Below, one piece after another: positions 57,751-64,000 of a stretch of DNA of 64,000 bases (position 1 is its first letter; every line of letters starts with the position of its first letter). The notes beneath the pieces are model-generated. The model ran no database searches. It saw only the letters and a list, made by a program, of their open reading frames with translations, and was not told where the DNA came from. The position numbers and the translations under genes are program-made. The stretch covers positions 28,248 through 92,247 of the forward strand of contig JADNRX010000220.1 in NCBI GenBank assembly GCA_015501595.1, written 5' to 3'. This stretch comes from Hymenopellis radicata. Taxonomy: Eukaryota > Basidiomycota > Agaricomycetes > Agaricales > Physalacriaceae.

Positions 57751-60700
57751 ACTACGAAGGCCTGTGCTGCTTTGGCATTCCGATTTGGGCTCGATCACAT
57801 TTTTTATAGTGTTTGATTTCAGAAACCACCTACAGATATGCAGATCAAGTACCGGACTCATGCTACGGCCTGTGCTGAACAGACCGCTCATCGAGCATAC
57901 TCAATCATACACGACGAAGGCCTGCGGTGCTTTGGCATTCCGAATTGGGCTGCATCACATTTTTTATAGTGTTTGATTTCAGAAACTACCTGCAGATATG
58001 CGATCAAGTACCGCACTCATGCTACGGCCTGTGCTGAACAGACCGCTCATCGAGCACACTCAATCATACACTACGAAGGCCTGCGGTGCTTTGGCATTCC
58101 GAATTGGGCTGCATCACATTTTTTATAGTGTTTGATTTCAGAAACCACCTGCAGATATGCGGATCAAGTACCGCACTCATGCTACGGCCTGTACTGAACA
58201 GACCGCTCATCGAGCATACTCAATCATACACTACGAAGGCCTGCGGTGCTTTGGCATTCCGAATTGGGCTGCATCACATTTTTTATAGTGTTTGATGTCA
58301 GAAACCAGCTGCAGATATGCCCGTCAAGTACCGCACTCATGCTACGGCCTGTACTGAACAGACCGCTCATCGAGCATACTCAATCATACACGACGAAGGC
58401 CTGCGGTGCTTTGGCATTCCGAATTGGGCTGCATCACATTTTTTATAGTGTTTGATTTCAGAAACCAGCTGCAGATATGCGGATCAAGTACCGCACTCAT
58501 GCTACGGCCTGTACTGAACAGACCGCTCATCGAGCATACTCAATCATACACGACGAAGGCCTGCGGTGCTTTGGCATTCCGAATTGGGCTGCATCACATT
58601 TTTTATAGTGTTTGATTTCAGAAACCACCTGCAGATATGCCGATCAAGTACCGCACTCATGCTACGGCCTGTACTGAACAGACCGCTCATCGAGCATACT
58701 CAATCATACACTACGAAGGCCTGCGGTGCTTTGACATTCTGAATTGGGCTGCATCACATTTTTTATAGTGTTTGATTTCAGAAACCACCTGCAGATATGC
58801 CCGTCAAGTACCGCACTCATGCTACGGCCTGTACTGAACAGACCGCTCATCGAGCATACTCAATCATACACGACGAAGGCCTGCGGTGCTTTGGCATTCC
58901 GAATTGGGCTGCATCACATTTTTTATAGTGTTTGATTTCAGAAACCACCTGCAGATATGCCCGTCAAGTACCGCACTCATGCTACGGCCTGTACTGAACA
59001 GACCGCTCATCGAGCATACTCAATCATACACGACGAAGGCCTGCGGTGCTTTGACATTCTGAATTGGGCTGCATCACATTTTTTATAGTGTTTGATTTCA
59101 GAAACCAGCTGCAGATATGCCGATCAAGTACCGCACTCATGCTACGGCCTGTACTGAACAGACCGCTCATCGAGCATACTCAATCATACACTACGAAGGC
59201 CTGCGGTGCTTTGGCATTCCGATTTGGGCTGCATCACATTTTTTATAGTGTTTGATTGTCAGAAACCAGCTGCAGATATGCCCGTCAAGTACCGGACTCA
59301 TGCTACAGCCTGTACTGAACAGACCGCTCATCGAGCATACTCAATCATACACGACGAAGGCCTGCGGTGCTTTGCATTCTGAATTGGGCTGCATCACATT
59401 TTTTATAGTGTTTGATTTCAGAAACCAGCTGCAGATATGCGGATCAAGTACCGCACTCATGCTACGGCCTGTACTGAACAGACCGCTCATCGAGCATACT
59501 CAATCATACACTACGAAGGCCTGCGGTGCTTTGCATTCCGATTTGGGCTGCATCACATTTTTTATAGTGTTTGATGTCAGAAACCACCTGCAGATATGCC
59601 CGTCAAGTACCGCACTCATGCTACGGCCTGTACTGAACAGACCGCTCATCGAGCATACTCAATCATACACTACGAAGGCCTGCGGTGCTTTGGCATTCCG
59701 AATTGGGCTGCATCACATTTTTTATAGTGTTTGATTTCAGAAACCAGCTGCAGATATGCCGATCAAGTACCGCACTCATGCTACGGCCTGTACTGAACAG
59801 ACCGCTCATCGAGCATACTCAATCATACACTACGAAGGCCTGCGGTGCTTTGCATTCCGATTTGGGCTGCATCACATTTTTTATAGTGTTTGATGTCAGA
59901 AACCACCTGCAGATATGCCCGTCAAGTACCGCACTCATGCTACGGCCTGTACTGAACAGACCGCTCATCGAGCATACTCAATCATACACTACGAAGGCCT
60001 GCGCTGCTTTGGCATTCCGATTTGGGCTGCGATCACATTTCTTATAGTGTTTGTTGTCAGAAACCACCTGCAGATATGCCCGTCAAGTACCGCACTCATG
60101 CTACGGCCTGTACTGAACAGACCGCTCATCGAGCATACTCAATCATACACTACGAAGGCCTGCGGTGCTTTGGCATTCCGATTTGGGCTGCATCACATTT
60201 TTTATAGTGTTTGATTGTCAGAAACCACCTGCAGATATGCCCGTCAAGTACCGCACTCATGCTACGGCCTGTACTGAACAGACCGCTCATCGAGCATACT
60301 CAATCATACACTACGAAGGCCTGCGGTGCTTTGGCATTCCGAATTGGGCTGCGATCACATTTTTTATAGTGTTTGTTGTCAGAAACCACCTGCAGATATG
60401 CCCGTCAAGTACCGCACTCATGCTACGGCCTGTACTGAACAGACCGCTCATCGAGCATACTCAATCATACACTACGAAGGCCTGCGCTGCTTTGGCATTC
60501 CGAATTGGGCTGCATCACATTTTTTATAGTGTTTGATTTCAGAAACCACCTGCAGATATGCCGATCAAGTACCGCACTCATGCTACGGCCTGTACTGAAC
60601 AGACCGCTCATCGAGCACACTCAATCATACACTACGAAGGCCTGCGGTGCTTTGACATTCCGAATTGGGCTGCATCACATTTTTTATAGTGTTTGATTTC

Positions 60701-61270
60701 AGAAACTACCTGCAGATATGCAGATCAAGTACCGCACTCATGCTACGGCCTGTGCTGAACAGACCGCTCATCGAGCACACTCAATCATACACTACGAAGG
60801 CCTGCGGTGCTTTGGCATTCCGAATTGGGCTGCATCACATTTTTTATAGTGTTTGATTTCAGAAACTACCTGCAGATATGCAGATCAAGTACCGCACTCA
60901 TGCTACGGCCTGTGCTGAACAGACCGCTCATCGAGCACACTCAATCATACACTACGAAGGCCTGCGGTGCTTTGGCATTCCGAATTGGGCTGCATCACAT
61001 TTTTTATAGTGTTTGATTTCAGAAACTACCTGCAGATATGCAGATCAAGTACCGCACTCATGCTACGGCCTGTGCTGAACAGACCGCTCATCGAGCACAC
61101 TCAATCATACACTACGAAGGCCTGCGGTGCTTTGGCATTCCGAATTGGGCTGCATCACATTTTTTATAGTGTTTAATTTCAGAAACCACCTGCAGATATG
61201 CCCGTCAAGTACCGCACTCATGCTACGGCCTGTACTGAACAGACCGCTCATCGAGCATACTCAATCATAC
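57751..61270. repeat. Subtelomeric satellite, 22 tandem copies of a 160-bp unit
   Basis: The anchor GCAGATATG recurs with its end at 57840, 58000, 58159, 58319 and so on to 61200: 22 times, with unit lengths 159-161 (mostly 160). Units include TACGAAGGCCTG, TTTTTTATAGTGTTTGAT and GAACAGACCGCTCATCGAG. Variable positions are few, for example AAACCACC/AAACCAGC/AAACTACC and the three bases after ATATGC. The last unit is cut at 61270. Because 160 is not a multiple of three, the open frames in the array are by-products of the repeat. Confidence 0.95.
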
Positions 61271-61600
61271 AGGGAGATGACCGGTTTATCTTAAGATAAG
61301 GTCGGGTGCGATCGTTTTTGAGATGAGATAAGACAAGATCAAGATCGACTTGAGATGAACGACATCAATCTTGTCTTATCTTGTTCTTAAGTTATCACAC
61401 TGGCAAGATAAATTAAACAAGATGTACTCTACAAAAACAAGATGGAAACAAGATGTAAGTTATAGTAGTGGGACAAGATGTGCATACGATCTGAAAGCAA
61501 ACATCGAGAACAAGATGTGGTACTTACAAGATCCCGAAGAAGACAAGACATTGGCCGTCTTGTTTGGATCTTATAAGTACAGCCACCACCAAGGGCATAT
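61271..61600. repeat. ACAAGATG-rich segment with inverted repeat
   Basis: GATAAGACAAGAT at about 61327 and its exact complement ATCTTGTCTTATC at about 61371 can form a 13-bp stem. ACAAGAT(G) recurs about eight times up to 61530. It resembles a terminal region of a mobile element; no gene seen. Confidence 0.5.
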
Positions 61601-63750
61601 CTAATCAGGCGGCTCTTTCACGCTCATCTGGAAGATGACATCAATTGTAAACAAGTGCATCCAAGTGGAAAACTGCACTTTTACACAATGGGTCGCCAGC
61701 GATGTCTGGCGCGTGTACAGATGTTCTCCATGCGGGTGTCCTTTAAAGCACATTGTCGTCTGTCTCGTGTCCCGGCATCGCGCGCTCTATATCTCAAACC
61801 GAGATCGTCGAGTCAGAGCTGGACGACGTCGGATAACAAGGTGTACAGACCATGTAAGTGAATCCGGCAATGTCTTGGGGCATACTGTCAGTATAAATCA
61901 ACTATAATAAACCTCGGACACGTACCCAGCACATACTGTGCAACCTCGTCAGGCATCGAGCCCATCAGGACATGGAGTATGCACAGCGTCCAATCCTGTC
62001 TCCCCGCTACGCATTCCGCCAAGAGTCTCATTGTTCCAGTGGTGGTGATGGCCTCTCCGCCAGCTAGGGTATGGGTATCGGCCATCACGACATGAAGAAC
62101 ACGTTCTAAAACAGCTACACAGTAATTTGTTACAGCAAGATAACTAATAGGCTTACCTCGACGACGGCCAAGGAGCAAGTGCAGTCAAATGAAACGACGT
62201 CGTCCCGCTGTCTGTGCTCTGGGCAAGAAGATCAGGAAGTTGGCATCAGACAGTGGGAGGCGCACCTTCATACCCAGCCCATCAAGCAATAATTCCCGGT
62301 CATATCCCATCCTATCCCGACGACCATGGCGATATCCAATGAATGAAGGCGCGACACGAGGGGGGCAACTGTCAACGAGCTCGTCACCAGGTCAAGCAAC
62401 CTAGACACTTACCGAGACCGAAGCCAACAGCAGTGACCATAGTTGGCCGGGAGCGAGGGAGAACAGCGACTGATGGTGGTAAGGAGAAGACAAAACAAAC
62501 ATAAGATGGGACAGTGTACCTTGTATGCTGCCAAACAAACAAAGAGCACGATTTTGTTCTTTGTTCGCCGATCTCCATTGTTTGAGTCTACATCTGACAG
62601 TGCCGAGATACAGTCGAGCATCGGCTGAGTCGTGCAGCGGCGACATGCAGTCGACCACTGGCCAGCCACCCTTGCCAGACTGTATCTGAGCTCGAGGTGG
62701 TGGTAAGTAAAAGAAGATAAGAGAGAGAGAGTGGCGGTCGATGACGCATTGTGGCTTTGTTTCGGTGTCCGGTCCGATCATCCGAGTGATGATCGAGATG
62801 CTTTGTTGTGGTCGATCTCTTTCTCTAACCACCACCACCTCGAGACGCCGGGTCTCTGACGATCCAAACTTGGGACGTGTGCTTGCCAGGCGTCGTCCTG
62901 CATCCACCTCTCCTTTTTCTCGCTTTTTTTGTGGATGCGCGGGCTTGAAGAGCCCCGGCGGCCCCGCTGGACGCGTCAGCCCTCGAGCCAGGCTGCGAAT
63001 CTTCAAAGACGATGGTCGCGACCCCACAAGCTACTGGCCTTAGAGATCTGATGCTGAACTGTCTGCTGATAGTCGGCATCAAGGTGCGTGTTCTTTTCCC
63101 TATTATTTGCAGCAACTGATCTTTACTCCACCATCACAGGTTGACGCGCTACATCTTCCTTGCTGTCTGGCTTCATGCATTTCGCCATCGTTATTGCCCT
63201 TGGATCACGTTCGGTTAACAACTTGAGCCGATGATAGTCTTGACGGCGGGCACACAAGACGTCAACACACAGTTGACTATCGCTCTGACACAACGTGAGC
63301 CGGGCAGTCTTCGACGTGGGCGGCCTCAACGACGCCCAAGAACAACTTGGCGTACTTTCTCTCGATAGCCTCAACACCGCCGAGGAAGGAACTTGACTAT
63401 TTCGGTACGTTATTGTCGCTGAACTTTATTCGCATTTCTTATCTTCTGTTAGCTTTCTCGCGATCTATGGACTCCTCGACTTCAACGGCCCCAGCGACGC
63501 CTTAGGACCACTTGGCGTGGTGTCTCTTGCTAACCAACAAATATCCTGGACTCTTCGGTGCGATTGGACAGGTTTCCTTCAATTCGTCCATGTGATGCTG
63601 CTCTTTGTGCCTGACGGTAGGCCGTCTCCTGTCCTTGGCTTTCTTCTAGACTTACCGTTCCGCGAAGATTACAAGCCACGTCGCCAAGGCCCACTGTATT
63701 CATTACTGGCCTTGCCCTGGCCCAGGTCCACCACGCTCAGTCCATCGCCG
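61601..63750. other. Subtelomeric region, possible minus-strand gene
   Basis: A minus-strand stretch at 61930-62178 (VAVLERVLHVVMADTHTL, then LAECVAGRQDWTLCILHVLM) and another at 62540-63027 look partly coding, with plausible splice sites (GTACGT at about 61926). I could not build a full gene or name a family. The rest shows no feature. Confidence 0.25.
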
Positions 63751-64000
63751 TTACGTAGGGTTAGGGTTAGGGGGTTAGGGTTAGGGGGGTTAGGGTTAGG
63801 GGGTTAGGGGTTAGGGGGTTAGGGGGGTTAGGGGTTAGGGGGTTAGGGGGGTTAGGGTTAGGGTTAGGGTTAGGGTTAGGGGGGGGGGGTTAGGGTTAGG
63901 GTTAGGGTAGGGGGGGTTAGGGTTAGGGGGGGTTAGGGGTTAGGGTTAGGGGTTAGGGTTAGGGGGGTTAGGGTTAGGGGGTTAGGGTTAGGGTTAGGGG
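63750..64000 (+). repeat. Telomere, (TTAGGG)n with variable G-runs
   Basis: From about 63755 to the end the sequence is TTAGGG repeats with G-runs of three to ten. The G-rich strand runs 5'-3' toward the right edge, which identifies the right chromosome end. TTAGGG is the usual basidiomycete repeat. Confidence 0.95.

Noticed and set aside
57764..61176. Many repeated 60-160-codon open frames in the satellite
   Set aside because: They follow from the 160-bp period, which shifts frame each unit; no start context or splice structure supports genes.
57751..61270. CRISPR-like array
   Set aside because: Whole 160-bp units are repeated with no unique spacers, in a fungal genome.

Overview
The window looks like the right end of a basidiomycete (mushroom-type, Agaricomycetes-like) chromosome. 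The evidence is dense small introns of about 42-63 nt with GT-AG and several GC-AG borders, families typical of that group (DUF6534-type membrane proteins, a DUF7330-type protein, an F-box protein with a long single exon, UbiA prenyltransferase, P450, RING-IBR-RING ligase), and a terminal (TTAGGG)n-type telomere that runs off the right edge. No species can be named from the sequence. All exon borders given were read by eye from splice motifs, reading phase and family resemblance.

Layout. 1-3.65 kb and 15.41-19.25 kb are the two arms of an inverted segmental duplication. Each arm carries a four-RRM RNA-binding protein gene (B), a small Asp/Glu-rich gene (A) and a small gene of a lineage-specific family (C). 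Decay is asymmetric: B is intact on the left and broken on the right; A is intact on the right and has lost its splice acceptor on the left. Between the arms lie a beta-tubulin gene with a frameshift near its C-terminus, an MBOAT/wax-synthase-like acyltransferase, a third copy of family C, a dual-specificity phosphatase and an HxxxD acyltransferase. 20-24.6 kb holds an RBR ubiquitin ligase, a Skn7/Prr1-like HSF plus response-regulator gene with a reading-frame break, and the 3' remnant of a short-chain dehydrogenase. 24.7-26.4 kb is a DUF6534-type membrane protein gene.

27.6-32.9 kb is a DUF7330-type gene split inside an exon by a 3.3-kb insertion. The insertion is bounded by an 8-bp direct repeat, has imperfect terminal inverted repeats and dense CACGG-motif arrays at both ends, and carries a gene-like minus-strand coding stretch. 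Removing the element plus one copy of the 8-bp repeat restores the frame exactly. An F-box gene and a small membrane-protein gene follow.

38.5-44.5 kb is a compact set that could be a small metabolite cluster: an MFS transporter, a P450 and a divergently transcribed UbiA-type prenyltransferase. It is followed by two tandem DUF6534-type genes (44.5-49.1 kb). From 49 kb onward recognisable genes thin out. The right end contains a truncated tyrosine recombinase with a substituted catalytic residue, interstitial TAGGG motifs, a 22-copy array of a 160-bp satellite (57.75-61.27 kb), short repeats and the telomere (about 63.75 kb to the end).
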